From the NCBI GenBank assembly GCA_902810735.1, contig CADDYX010000004.1:1-39373 (forward strand): a stretch of 39,373 nt of DNA, read 5' to 3'. This document shows, in pieces, positions 24,543-35,471 of this stretch; position 1 is the first letter of the stretch; each line of letters opens with the position of its first letter. A model generated the notes under the pieces. That model was not told the origin of the DNA. It did no database searches and worked only from the letters and a program-made list of their open reading frames with translations. The stretch comes from Verrucomicrobiota bacterium (GTDB lineage Bacteria; Verrucomicrobiota; Verrucomicrobiia; Chthoniobacterales; UBA10450). The position numbers and the translations under genes are program-made.

Positions 24543-27350
24543 CTATGCCGCGGCAGCCGCGTTGCCACTATCAACCACGATCGTGATCGGGATCGGATAG
24601 CGACCGCAATCACCGCCGTAGATAGTCAGCCCGCCGCGTGGCGCTTCGTCGCCGGGCACGACACAACGCAAGCGAAGCCCGCCGCTCTTCGAATTCGCCA
24701 GCACCTGCCGGAGCAGATCACCTTCGATTGTGGCCTGCGCGAGATATCCGTATGCGCCGCGTGCAGCACGCAGATAGCTGAGGGAGCCGGTCGCATCGTG
24801 TGGGTGATTCGGCAGCAGCGCCGCGTAGATCGGCACATCGTTCAGCAGCATTCGCAAGTTAGTCGCGAACGTGAACGAATCGGTCTGCGGCGTGTCATCG
24901 CGCCGCGCGGATGCTTCGCAAAGCACGCGGATCCGAACCGACGATTGTAGAAGTTCCTGTCCGACTGCGAAGCGCCACCCAAAGTGCCCGTGGCCGGTTC
25001 CAAAACAGTTGCCGGCCTGTTGTGCTTCGGCGGCGGAACTCATCGAGCGACTCCATTTGGCGGAGCTCCATGCGTGCGGCTCGGCGCGAAAGATCGTGGA
25101 CCTGTTCGTCCGCTCAACAGGCGCAAACCCGCCGTCGACGAAAAATTCGATATAATTCCGCGCGAGGAGCGCGCCGTCAGGTGTCATCGCACTGACCGCC
25201 AAACGGCAAAGCATCGTCTGGTTCGGCATTTGAACCCGGATGCGTTCGGCGAGCGCGACGCGGTAATGCGGAAACGGAATTTCAGCCGAGCCGCTGGCGA
25301 TATTGTCGTGCACCCAGCCTAACGAGTCGATGCCGTTGAGGCGCCAGTGCAGCATCACGTTCTCGCGTAGCCGGCGAGCGAAGTGCGACGAGTGAACGTC
25401 GATCTCGAACTCTTCGCCTGGCCTGCGGCGGGAGATCGGCGGCGCATCGATCGGCAGAACGTCGCCCTGGTTTACGATCGTCGGATCGTAACCGAACTCT
25501 TTCGGCGTTCGATCGTAGTTGAGGAAGCCGTTGCGCTCCCATTCCACGTCGTGCAGCTCAGTGAAAATGTACGCTGACAGCTTTCCATGTCGGCGCAGTT
25601 CGTTGGTCAGAAACTTGAAGCTCCAGCTCACGTCGATGTCGCCGTCGAGCGCGCCGACGCCGCCGTACTCGCTGTTGATCAGCGGCTGCGCCTGTTGCTC
25701 GAATCCGGGAACGTAATTGTGCTTCGAGCCGGAATAGGTCTGCTCGACTACCTGCTCGATGGCGTTGCGCGCGAACTGATAGTCGCCGCTGTAGAAGTGC
25801 CACGAGTTCACGTCCGTTTGCCCGTGGCCGTAGTACTGAAGGTGTTCCCACGCGACCACGCTCATGTCTTCAACGAGCCGCGTCGGATCGAGGCGCTTGG
25901 CCAGATTCCACATCGCGCCGACCCAACGATACGACTCCTCGCCATTCACGCGTGATACGGCTTCGCCCGCGATCGGCGGTTTGGGATTGATGAGCTTGAC
26001 GAATTCAGCCTGGCCGCCAAATCCCCACGTCTCGTTGAACAGACACCACGCGACGATCGACGGATGATTGAAATCGCGCCGGATCGCGCCGCGCATCGTT
26101 GCTTCATACCGCTCGCGCCCGAGCGGCGTGTCGCCTCCTTCGCCGAAATTCGGAAAATCACACATCAGCAGAATGCCGATCGTGTCCGCGTAATAAAGCA
26201 GCAGCGGATCGTCGACTTTGATGTGGACGCGCAGCAGGTCGAACCCGCAGCGTTTCGCGTACGCGATATCATCCTGCAGTGTCCGCACGTCGGGCGCGGT
26301 GTAGACGCCGGCGGGATGATACGATTGGTAGAGCGCGCCGCGGAGGTAGATCGCTTCGTCGTTCAGCGCCAGGGCCGCGGGAGCGCCGGCCTGTTCCGCC
26401 GGTTTTGCCGCCAGGCTTCGCATCCCAAAATAACTGTGCACGACGTCATCGACGCCGCTCCCGCGCAGCGTCAGCCGAGCGGTGTAGAGCTGAGGGTTTG
26501 TCGGGTCCCACAAGATGACGGGATCAAAGCTGAGGGAACCGTCGGCGCGACCGGCGATAACCGGAAACGTGGCGGAATATGTCCGGCCCTGCGGATCGGT
26601 CGCTTCCAACAACAGCTGCGCGCCGCCGCGCGTGAACACCTTCACGTGCAGTTGTTTCACCGCCAGCCCGGCGACGAACTCAAAGCGCTCGACGTATTCG
26701 GCTGGCCGCGGCTCAACAAACACCGTCTGCCATATGCCGCTCACGCTGCTGTACCAGCCCCACTGTTTGCCGACGGGCTGCTCCGCGTTATCGATCCGGT
26801 CTTCGACGCGAAACACGATCGTGACCTGCGCCGCGTCGTTTGCGACCGAGATCGCATCGGTGATGTCGAATTCGAACGGAATGTAACCGCCTTCATGCCG
26901 ACCGACATGCTCGCCGTTGCACCAGCAATCCGTTGCGAAATCGGAGGCGCCGACAGTTAGGATGACCCGCTTGCCGCACCAGTGATCGTTTTGCGGCAAG
27001 GAAATTCTGCGGCGGTACCAGCCGACCTCGTAGCGCGCCGCATCGCGATAATTGAAGCGCGTGACCTCGAGCGGATTTCGGTAAACGCGACTCGAAAAAT
27101 AATTGTCGTTTCCGGCTGCGTCCGATTCTCCCCACGCGGCAAGCGATTCCCAGCAGAACGGCACGATGATCTGGTCGCTCCAGAGCTGTTCGTCGGGCGT
27201 GAACCATCCATGCTCCACCCCCGCGTCGTCCGGATCGAAACGGAATTCCCATGGCCCATTCAGGTTTAACCAATCGACCCCGTCGACGAACGCGCGCTGG
27301 CGATCGGGCCGCGGATATTCCGGGCGCGGGAGAAACGTCAACGCCCGCAT
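24543..27350 (-). CDS. Glycoside hydrolase family 2 protein (beta-galactosidase/glucuronidase type)
   Basis: 935 residues, no signal peptide, so probably cytoplasmic. The N-terminal sugar-binding domain opens with LNGPWEFRFDPDD and holds WYRRRISLP, the usual jelly-roll landmarks of GH2. A sandwich domain follows, then the (beta/alpha)8 barrel from about residue 330 (LYQSYHPAGVYTAPD). The catalytic acid/base is Glu440 in FNETWG, and the nucleophile is Glu561 in NSEYGG; both are intact. The extra C-terminal beta domains, from about residue 680, add to the length. Its ATG overlaps the galactokinase stop (TGATG), so it is translated from the same message and may release galactose from galactosides. 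Glucuronidase or mannosidase activity cannot be excluded. Confidence 0.87.
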   Translation of the reverse strand: MRALTFLPRPEYPRPDRQRAFVDGVDWLNLNGPWEFRFDPDDAGVEHGWFTPDEQLWSDQIIVPFCWESLAAWGESDAAGNDNYFSSRVYRNPLEVTRFNYRDAARYEVGWYRRRISLPQNDHWCGKRVILTVGASDFATDCWCNGEHVGRHEGGYIPFEFDITDAISVANDAAQVTIVFRVEDRIDNAEQPVGKQWGWYSSVSGIWQTVFVEPRPAEYVERFEFVAGLAVKQLHVKVFTRGGAQLLLEATDPQGRTYSATFPVIAGRADGSLSFDPVILWDPTNPQLYTARLTLRGSGVDDVVHSYFGMRSLAAKPAEQAGAPAALALNDEAIYLRGALYQSYHPAGVYTAPDVRTLQDDIAYAKRCGFDLLRVHIKVDDPLLLYYADTIGILLMCDFPNFGEGGDTPLGRERYEATMRGAIRRDFNHPSIVAWCLFNETWGFGGQAEFVKLINPKPPIAGEAVSRVNGEESYRWVGAMWNLAKRLDPTRLVEDMSVVAWEHLQYYGHGQTDVNSWHFYSGDYQFARNAIEQVVEQTYSGSKHNYVPGFEQQAQPLINSEYGGVGALDGDIDVSWSFKFLTNELRRHGKLSAYIFTELHDVEWERNGFLNYDRTPKEFGYDPTIVNQGDVLPIDAPPISRRRPGEEFEIDVHSSHFARRLRENVMLHWRLNGIDSLGWVHDNIASGSAEIPFPHYRVALAERIRVQMPNQTMLCRLAVSAMTPDGALLARNYIEFFVDGGFAPVERTNRSTIFRAEPHAWSSAKWSRSMSSAAEAQQAGNCFGTGHGHFGWRFAVGQELLQSSVRIRVLCEASARRDDTPQTDSFTFATNLRMLLNDVPIYAALLPNHPHDATGSLSYLRAARGAYGYLAQATIEGDLLRQVLANSKSGGLRLRCVVPGDEAPRGGLTIYGGDCGRYPIPITIVVDSGNAAAAA

Positions 27351-28477
27351 CAGTTTTGCTGATTCACGATCTCGGCCCCGTCTGCGATCCGGCAGACGAA
27401 TGCATGCGCGTCGCGCCCCGTCCGCGCGAGAAATTGCTCATCGATCTGCTGCGCCGCGTCCGCGGCTTTCGCCGAGGCGACGAGTGTCACAGTAGAACCG
27501 CCGAAGCCGCCTCCGGTCAGCCGCGCGCCGAACACGCCGTCGAGCGATCGCGCAATCCGCACCAGCTCGTCCAGTTCCGGCGTGCTGTTCTCGAAATTCG
27601 TGCGCGAGCTTTCGTGCGATGCGTTCATCAAGACACCGATTTCGCGCGCGTCAGCATCAGCCAGCGATTGCAACGCAGCGAACACCCGCCCGTTTTCGCC
27701 AACCACATGCGCGGCACGCCGGCGCAAGAGCGGCTCCAGATCACTCGCGGCGAGTTGTTCCATCGACACGTTGCGCAGGCTTTCGACGCCGAGCGCCGCA
27801 GCAGCGGCGGCACATTCCGCGCGGCGCTGATTGTATTGGCTCTGCAGCAACGAGTGCTTCGTTCCCGAATCCGCGATCACGAGCGCCACATCGCGCGGGA
27901 ATTCGATCGTGCGCACCTCTTCACTTGCGCAATCGAGAAACACCGCGCAATCGCGCCGACCAAAGACCGATGTAATTTGATCGAGCAGACCGGAAGCGAC
28001 GCCCACAAAATCATTCTCCGCTTTGCGGCACAATCGAGCGATCTCGCGCGGCGGAACATCCAGCCCCTGCAGCTTTACCAGGAAGTATGCGGTCGCGACC
28101 TCAACTGCTGCCGAGCTCGACAAGCCGCCGCCGAGCGGTAGATCGCCGTCGAGTTCTGCTTCAAATCCTGCGACGTTGAAGCCTGCTTGCCGAAGCTCGT
28201 GAACGACGCCGAGCGGATAATTCGCCCATCCGTCACCAGCTCGCCGCTGCAGCTGGTCGAGCGACGTTTCGCACGTGCGCTCGAGCGTGTGCGAATAAAG
28301 CCGCACCCGGCCGTCAGCACGCTGCGAACCGGCGACGGTGATTCCGCGATCGATTGCGGCGGCAAGCACCACGCCGCGATTGTAGTCGGTGTGGTTTCCA
28401 AGCAGCTCGACGCGCCCGGGCGCGCAGGCGGAAACGCGGTTCACGCGCAACCGATAGCCGAACTGCGATTCGAGCAA
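27350..28477 (-). CDS. galK: Galactokinase (GHMP family)
   Basis: 375 residues, predicted to phosphorylate galactose at C1 in the Leloir pathway. The N-terminal signature is PGRVELLGNHTDYN (20-33), the GHMP glycine loop is LPLGGGLSSSAAVE (114-126), the catalytic aspartate is D166 in GLLDQITSVFG, and the C-terminus has GARLTGGGFGGS. The usual GEHTDY has Asn28 in place of Glu, a residue that contacts the sugar in characterised galactokinases, so the substrate could be altered. The only start compatible with a stop codon (TAG) just upstream is TTG at 28477, with AGGAG 13 bases before it. Its start is nine bases from the divergent thioesterase start. It overlaps the GH2 gene downstream by one base. 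Confidence 0.87.
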   Translation of the reverse strand: MLESQFGYRLRVNRVSACAPGRVELLGNHTDYNRGVVLAAAIDRGITVAGSQRADGRVRLYSHTLERTCETSLDQLQRRAGDGWANYPLGVVHELRQAGFNVAGFEAELDGDLPLGGGLSSSAAVEVATAYFLVKLQGLDVPPREIARLCRKAENDFVGVASGLLDQITSVFGRRDCAVFLDCASEEVRTIEFPRDVALVIADSGTKHSLLQSQYNQRRAECAAAAAALGVESLRNVSMEQLAASDLEPLLRRRAAHVVGENGRVFAALQSLADADAREIGVLMNASHESSRTNFENSTPELDELVRIARSLDGVFGARLTGGGFGGSTVTLVASAKAADAAQQIDEQFLARTGRDAHAFVCRIADGAEIVNQQN

Positions 28478-28486
28478 AAGCGGCTA

Positions 28487-28948
28487 ATGACTCCTGACGA
28501 TCTGCGGCGGGCCGAGGAATTCCTCCACGACAAAATTCCGCTCACGCGCGCGATGGGCGTTCGTGTTGTGCCGGCGCCGATCGCGTTCGCGATCGAAGCG
28601 CCCGTCACGTCGAACTCCAATCATCTGCAAACCGCGTTCGGAGGAAGCATCAATGCGGTGGCGACCCTTGCCGCGTACACGTTTCTCTGGTTGCGGCTGC
28701 GCGGCAGCGATTTTCACGTCGTCGTGCGCGAGAGCACGATTCGATTTGTTAGGCCGATCTGTAGAATGATTAGCGCGCGGTGCGAGGCGCCGTCAGATGC
28801 GGAGTTGAACGCTTTTACTGCGGCACTGCAGAGCAAGGCGAAGGCGCGGATCACGTTGCGGGTTGTTGTGGAGGAAAACGGAAGTGTCGCCGCGGAGTTT
28901 AGCGGTGAGTTCGTCGCGACGCGGATTGCTCGACTGCGTCCGCAGTGA
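28487..28948 (+). CDS. YiiD C-terminal-type thioesterase (hotdog fold)
   Basis: 153 residues. The hotdog helix segment NHLQTAFGGSINAVATLAA (45-63) and the following strands (FHVVVRESTIRFVRP) match the putative thioesterase domain found at the C-terminus of E. coli YiiD. In YiiD this domain is fused to an acetyltransferase; here it stands alone. The substrate is unknown; acyl-CoA thioester hydrolysis is inferred from the fold. The longer upstream frame runs antisense through galK and is rejected. The stop overlaps the GTG of the next gene by four bases (GTGA), so the two are probably co-translated. Confidence 0.75.
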   Translation: MTPDDLRRAEEFLHDKIPLTRAMGVRVVPAPIAFAIEAPVTSNSNHLQTAFGGSINAVATLAAYTFLWLRLRGSDFHVVVRESTIRFVRPICRMISARCEAPSDAELNAFTAALQSKAKARITLRVVVEENGSVAAEFSGEFVATRIARLRPQ

Positions 28949-30633
28949 CAGGCAGTATGCCGGAGATGCGCCATCTCCTTCTCCTATTGTGCAGTGCCAG
29001 CCTGGCCGCCGCCGCGGATGCGCCGTTCGACGTCCTCATCAAAGGCGGCGCCGTCTACGACGGAACAGGCGGTCCGGCGCGAAACGCAGACATCGCGATT
29101 CGTGGCGATCACATCGTCGGGATTGGCGATTTCTCGAAAGCGCAGGCGAAGAACGTGATCGACGCGAAGGGGCTCGCCGTCGCGCCCGGCTTCATCAACA
29201 TGCTCTCCTGGTCGACGATTTCACTGATCGAAGACGGCCGCTCGCAAAGTGAAATTCGCGAGGGTGTAACGACGGAAATTTTCGGCGAAGGCGAGTCGAT
29301 GGGCCCGCTCAACGACGAGATGAAGAAGCGGATGGTGCAGGAGCAGGGCGACATCAAGTTCGACGTGAAATGGACGTCGCTGGCCGAGTATCTGCGTTAC
29401 CTCGAAAGCCGTGGCGTCTCATGCAACGTCGCTTCGTTCCTCGGCGCGACAACAGTTCGCGAATACGTGCTCGGCCAACGCGACGTCCAGCCGACGCCCG
29501 AGCAGCTCGAACAGATGCGCGAACTGGTGCGCAAGGAAATGGAAGCGGGCGCGCTCGGCATCGGCAGCTCGCTGATTTATCCGCCGGCCTTCTACGCGAA
29601 AACGGCGGAGTTGATCGAGCTGTGCACGGTGGCGGCGAAATATCAGGGCAAATACATCTCGCACATGCGCAGTGAAGGAAACCAGTTGCTCGAAGCGGTC
29701 GACGAGCTGCTGCGCATCAGCAAGGAAGCGGACATTCCGGCCGAGATTTATCACCTCAAATCGGCCGGCCAGCCGAACTGGGGAAAGGAAGACGCGCTGC
29801 TCACCAAGATCGAGGACGCGCGGAAATCCGGGCTGAAAATTACAGCCGACATGTACACCTACACCGCGGCGGGAACCGGGCTTGACGCCTGCCTTCCGCC
29901 CTGGACCGAAGATGGCGGCTATCCGGCGTTGTTCAAGCGGCTGCGCGATCCGGCTACGCGCGAGAAAATCGCCGCTGAAGTGCGAACGCCGACCGACAAA
30001 TGGGAGAATCTTTACCTCGCTGCCGGCTCGCCCGATCGCATTTTGTTGTCCGGATTCAAATCAGAGAAGTTGAAGCCGCTGACGGGCAAATCGCTTGCCG
30101 ACGTCGCGAAAATGCGCGGAAAAGATCCGGTCGAAACCGCGATGGACCTGATCAGCGAAGACGAATCACGCGTCGATACGATTTACTTCCTCATGTCCGA
30201 AGAGAACGTGAAGAAGCAGATCGTGAAGCCTTGGGTCTCCTTCGGCTCGGATGAAGCTTCGCAGGCGCCGGAGGGAAATTTCCTGAAATCGAACTGCCAC
30301 CCGCGCGCTTACGGCAATTTTGTTCGCGTGCTCGGCAAGTACGCGCGGGACGAGAAGGTGCTGCAGCTACCGGATGCGATTCACAGGCTCAGCGGATTGC
30401 CGGCGAGCAATCTCGGACTCGATCACCGCGGTTTTCTCCAGGACGGGATGTTCGCGGACGTCGTCGTCTTCGATCCCGCGACCATCACGGATCACGCAAC
30501 CTTCGAGAAGCCGCATCAGTACGCGACCGGTGTGAAGCACGTCTTCGTCAACGGCGTGCAGGTCATCAAAGATGGCGAGCACACCGATGCGAAGCCCGGC
30601 CGCGCATTGTGGGGGCCAGGCAAACTGCGGTAG
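28945..30633 (+). CDS. Exported N-acyl-D-amino-acid deacylase-family amidohydrolase with missing metal ligands
   Basis: 562 residues from the GTG at 28945; ATGs at 28957 and 28966 are alternatives, all preceding the same signal peptide (RHLLLLLCSASLAAAADA). The amidohydrolase frame is clear: GGAVYDGTGGPA, APGFIN (80-85), EGVTTEIFGEGE, ISHMRSEG (H240), EIYHLKSAG (H270), SFGSDEAS (D436), and a terminal GMFADVVVFDPATI. The His-His spacing of 30 is the same as in D-aminoacylase. However, the HxH expected just after APGFID reads MLSW here, and the cysteine in the GNCG motif is replaced (FGEGESMG). Activity may be altered or lost, or this is a variant subfamily. It was probably once acting on D-amino-acid-containing compounds in the periplasm. 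Confidence 0.8.
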   Translation: MTGSMPEMRHLLLLLCSASLAAAADAPFDVLIKGGAVYDGTGGPARNADIAIRGDHIVGIGDFSKAQAKNVIDAKGLAVAPGFINMLSWSTISLIEDGRSQSEIREGVTTEIFGEGESMGPLNDEMKKRMVQEQGDIKFDVKWTSLAEYLRYLESRGVSCNVASFLGATTVREYVLGQRDVQPTPEQLEQMRELVRKEMEAGALGIGSSLIYPPAFYAKTAELIELCTVAAKYQGKYISHMRSEGNQLLEAVDELLRISKEADIPAEIYHLKSAGQPNWGKEDALLTKIEDARKSGLKITADMYTYTAAGTGLDACLPPWTEDGGYPALFKRLRDPATREKIAAEVRTPTDKWENLYLAAGSPDRILLSGFKSEKLKPLTGKSLADVAKMRGKDPVETAMDLISEDESRVDTIYFLMSEENVKKQIVKPWVSFGSDEASQAPEGNFLKSNCHPRAYGNFVRVLGKYARDEKVLQLPDAIHRLSGLPASNLGLDHRGFLQDGMFADVVVFDPATITDHATFEKPHQYATGVKHVFVNGVQVIKDGEHTDAKPGRALWGPGKLR

Positions 30634-30660
30634 CGGTTTACGCCGCCTCCGGATCGAAGA

Positions 30661-31062
30661 TTACGGCTGACGCTGCGGCTCAGTGCGCGTACGCGGTGTC
30701 GTCGTGTTCCCCGACCGCGGTGCTGGCGCGGTGGCGCGCGGCGTTCCATTGCGCGGCCGATTGTCACGCCAGTGATGCCAGTGATGATACCGATCGCTGT
30801 AACGCGTCGAGCTGATCACCGCCACACCGCCGTATCCGTAGCCGTAAGGACCGTAGTACGGATAACCAGGGTAGCCGTAAGCCGGATAACCGGCATAGCC
30901 ATAGCCGTACGGAGAGCCGTAGCTCACTCCCGCAGAATAGTACCCACCGCCGTACGGTGGCGGGCCGTAGTAATCAGCACATCCGCCCGCCCCGATCGCC
31001 ACGCCGCTTAGCGCGACGAGCAACGCGGCCCATTTCGCCCTCGATGTCGTCTTCATACTCAT
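30661..31062 (-). CDS. Small Tyr/Gly/Pro-rich lipoprotein
   Basis: 133 residues, with a second possible start two codons in. A signal peptide (KWAALLVALSGVAIGAGGC) ends at a plausible lipobox with Cys28. The mature half is an array of Tyr-Gly-Pro units (YGYAGYPAYGYPGYPYYG), followed by a His/Trp/Arg stretch (YHHWHHWRDNRPR) and a Thr/Arg/Pro tail. It is probably an outer-membrane lipoprotein, and a structural role is possible. It converges on the amidohydrolase gene, 27 bases apart. It resembles the shorter lipoprotein at 24194 in design. I do not recognise a named family. Confidence 0.72.
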   Translation of the reverse strand: MSMKTTSRAKWAALLVALSGVAIGAGGCADYYGPPPYGGGYYSAGVSYGSPYGYGYAGYPAYGYPGYPYYGPYGYGYGGVAVISSTRYSDRYHHWHHWRDNRPRNGTPRATAPAPRSGNTTTPRTRTEPQRQP

Positions 31063-31180
31063 GATTCGTATTTGACGCTTCTGGGGCGCGGAAATTCACC
31101 AAAGAAATCTTCGATTTTACGTCGTTGCTTCAGGTTGAATCGACCGCGATCCCGATCCGATTTTCGCGTTAACGTGGAAA

Positions 31181-31209
31181 GGTCTCACAGGTGTTTCACC
31201 CGTGAGACC
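31181..31209 (-). terminator. Strong hairpin terminator after the Tat-exported barrel gene
   Basis: GGTCTCAC/GTGAGACC pair over eight bases, then one mismatch, then GGTG/CACC around a TTT loop. On the minus strand it is followed by TTTCC, a short T-run. It begins 24 bases after the stop at 31233. Confidence 0.65.
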
Positions 31210-31232
31210 CTCCGCGACGATTGGGTGCGCTG

Positions 31233-31760
31233 CTAATCGTTGGACTGAATCACGAGCGGCCGCCCCTCGAACGTGCCGACGACCTTTGGCGGGCTCGCGG
31301 TGTTGTCCTGCGTCGCGACGAAGCTGCCGGCCGCCTGCGCATTTTTGTACGCGCCCGTTCCGCTGGTGATCGCTTCAAATCCTTCCACATAGTAGAAGTT
31401 GTTCGAGCGCGCGTGGATCGTCGCGGTGAAGACGGTTTCCATTTTGCCTTGCGGCGTCGTGATCGTCGACGTGCCCTGGATGATCGGGCTGCCGTCGGTC
31501 GTCACCGCGATGACATGGAACTCTTCGTGCCTGGTGCCCTTGCCATTGTATCGCCCGGAGAGGACGATCTCGCCATTCAGGGTGCCGGTTCCGGCATTCG
31601 GATTGAACGAGGAGATGTTCTCGACGAAGCTCATCAGTTGGTAATCCCGACTGGTCCGATCGGGGTGCTCATCTGCCTTCAGCATCATCGGGCTGAGAGG
31701 TAAGGCGCCGGCGGCAAGCGCCGACAGGGTTAGCAATGATCTGCGAGTTAGTTTGTTCAT
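31233..31760 (-). CDS. Putative Tat-exported beta-barrel protein (dirigent/AOC-like)
   Basis: 175 residues from the ATG at 31760; upstream sequence in this frame has no signal features. The N-terminus MNKLTRRSLLTLSALAAGALPL has an RR pair and a hydrophobic run, consistent with a twin-arginine signal. The mature part is beta-rich, with an EGFEAITSGTGAYKNAQAAG segment near residue 130-150 and LSGRYNGKGTRHEEFHV earlier. This pattern recalls the small beta-barrels of the allene-oxide-cyclase/dirigent type, which have GTGxYxxAxG turns. This resemblance is by eye and not proof. It diverges from the ECF sigma gene with 136 bases between the starts, and could be controlled with it (inference). No catalytic motif seen. 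Confidence 0.6.
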   Translation of the reverse strand: MNKLTRRSLLTLSALAAGALPLSPMMLKADEHPDRTSRDYQLMSFVENISSFNPNAGTGTLNGEIVLSGRYNGKGTRHEEFHVIAVTTDGSPIIQGTSTITTPQGKMETVFTATIHARSNNFYYVEGFEAITSGTGAYKNAQAAGSFVATQDNTASPPKVVGTFEGRPLVIQSND

Positions 31761-31800
31761 ATGATGTTTCTGCGATTGTGGTTTCTTGTTTTGTTTGGGT

Positions 31801-31832
31801 GAGGAATCGCAGCGCGAATTCCTCGTTTGAGG
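31801..31832. promoter_or_regulatory. Inverted repeat in the divergent region upstream of the sigma factor gene
   Basis: GAGGAAT (31801-31807) and ATTCCTC (31818-31824) form a 7-bp inverted repeat with a 10-base spacer. The second arm can instead pair with GAGG (31829-31832) across GTTT. Either an operator or alternative RNA stems are possible; nothing in the sequence settles it. Confidence 0.35.
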
Positions 31833-31896
31833 AGTGACGCAAAAAAGGCGGACCAAAGGGGCCAACGAGTAATGAGGCGACGCTGGACGAACGCGC

Positions 31897-32538
31897 GTGA
31901 AACTAGTAAGAACCTCGGCGCGCGTGCTGTCACCGGATTCAGAACAGGAGGCGGAACAGACGAACGTCTTGTCGTTGACGGAGGCGGTGCTCGGCGGGCT
32001 TAAGCCGCTCGACTCAGTCGATGCCGAGTCGCTCACTCGGCTGCTGCCGTCCGTTTACGATGAGCTGAGGAAGCGCGCGGCGAGTCTACTCCGCGGCGAG
32101 CGGCTCGGCCACACGCTCCAGCCGACCGCATTGGTGCACGAAGCTTACTTGCGACTGGCCGAGCAGGAGAACCTCGGGTTCCAGAACCGCGCGCATTTTC
32201 TGTGCGTCGCTGCGCGGATGATGCGCCGCATTTTAACGAACTACGCGATCGCACGCGGTGCGGCGAAACGCGGTGGCGATAAGATCGTGCGGTTTGCGCT
32301 CGACGAGGCCATCGACTTCGCCGCGCCACGCGATCTGAGCCTCGTCGCGGTGAACGCCGCCCTCGAAGAGCTCGAGAAGCTCGACCCGCGTCAGGCGCAA
32401 ATCGTCGAGCTGCGTTTCTTCGGCGGCATGACGGTGGAAGAGATCGCCGACGCCCTCGGCATTTCACCGCGAACAGTGAAACGCGAGTGGGCGACGGCGA
32501 AACACTGGTTGCGGCGCGAAATCGCAAACGCCGCATAA
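31897..32538 (+). CDS. ECF RNA polymerase sigma factor, TIGR02999 type
   Basis: 213 residues from a GTG start; GTG at 31924 is an alternative. After a 40-residue N-terminal extension, sigma region 2 includes LLPSVYDELRKRAA and the tight HTLQPTALVHEAYLRL segment (about 75-90), a hallmark of the TIGR02999 group in Acidobacteria, Planctomycetes and Verrucomicrobia. Region 4 ends with the helix-turn-helix EEIADALGISPRTVKREWATAKHWLR. The kinase gene starts four bases after its stop. There is no anti-sigma factor beside it. In Vibrio parahaemolyticus an ECF factor (EcfP) is activated by phosphorylation from a neighbouring kinase (PknT); the same logic is possible here. Confidence 0.88.
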   Translation: MKLVRTSARVLSPDSEQEAEQTNVLSLTEAVLGGLKPLDSVDAESLTRLLPSVYDELRKRAASLLRGERLGHTLQPTALVHEAYLRLAEQENLGFQNRAHFLCVAARMMRRILTNYAIARGAAKRGGDKIVRFALDEAIDFAAPRDLSLVAVNAALEELEKLDPRQAQIVELRFFGGMTVEEIADALGISPRTVKREWATAKHWLRREIANAA

Positions 32539-32542
32539 TCGA

Positions 32543-35443
<2,901 letters not shown>

Positions 35444-35446
35444 ACT

Positions 35447-35466
35447 GTCGCTGCCGCGGCAGCGAC
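35447..35466. terminator. Perfect 20-base palindrome at a convergent junction
   Basis: GTCGCTGCCGCGGCAGCGAC lies between the kinase stop (35443) and the ResB-fusion stop (35472). Folded, it gives an 8-bp stem with a CGCG loop. Without a T-run it may be a weak bidirectional terminator or a protein-binding site. Confidence 0.4.
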
Positions 35467-35471
35467 TGCGG

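Noticed and set aside
26064-26960. Plus-strand open frame of 298 codons opposite the GH2 gene
   Set aside because: Antisense to a gene with both catalytic glutamates; no own motif.
31834-31872. Possible 12-codon leader peptide (GTG to TAA) before the sigma factor gene
   Set aside because: The GAGG preceding it is too close to the GTG for a normal ribosome-binding site, and the peptide has no regulatory codon pattern.
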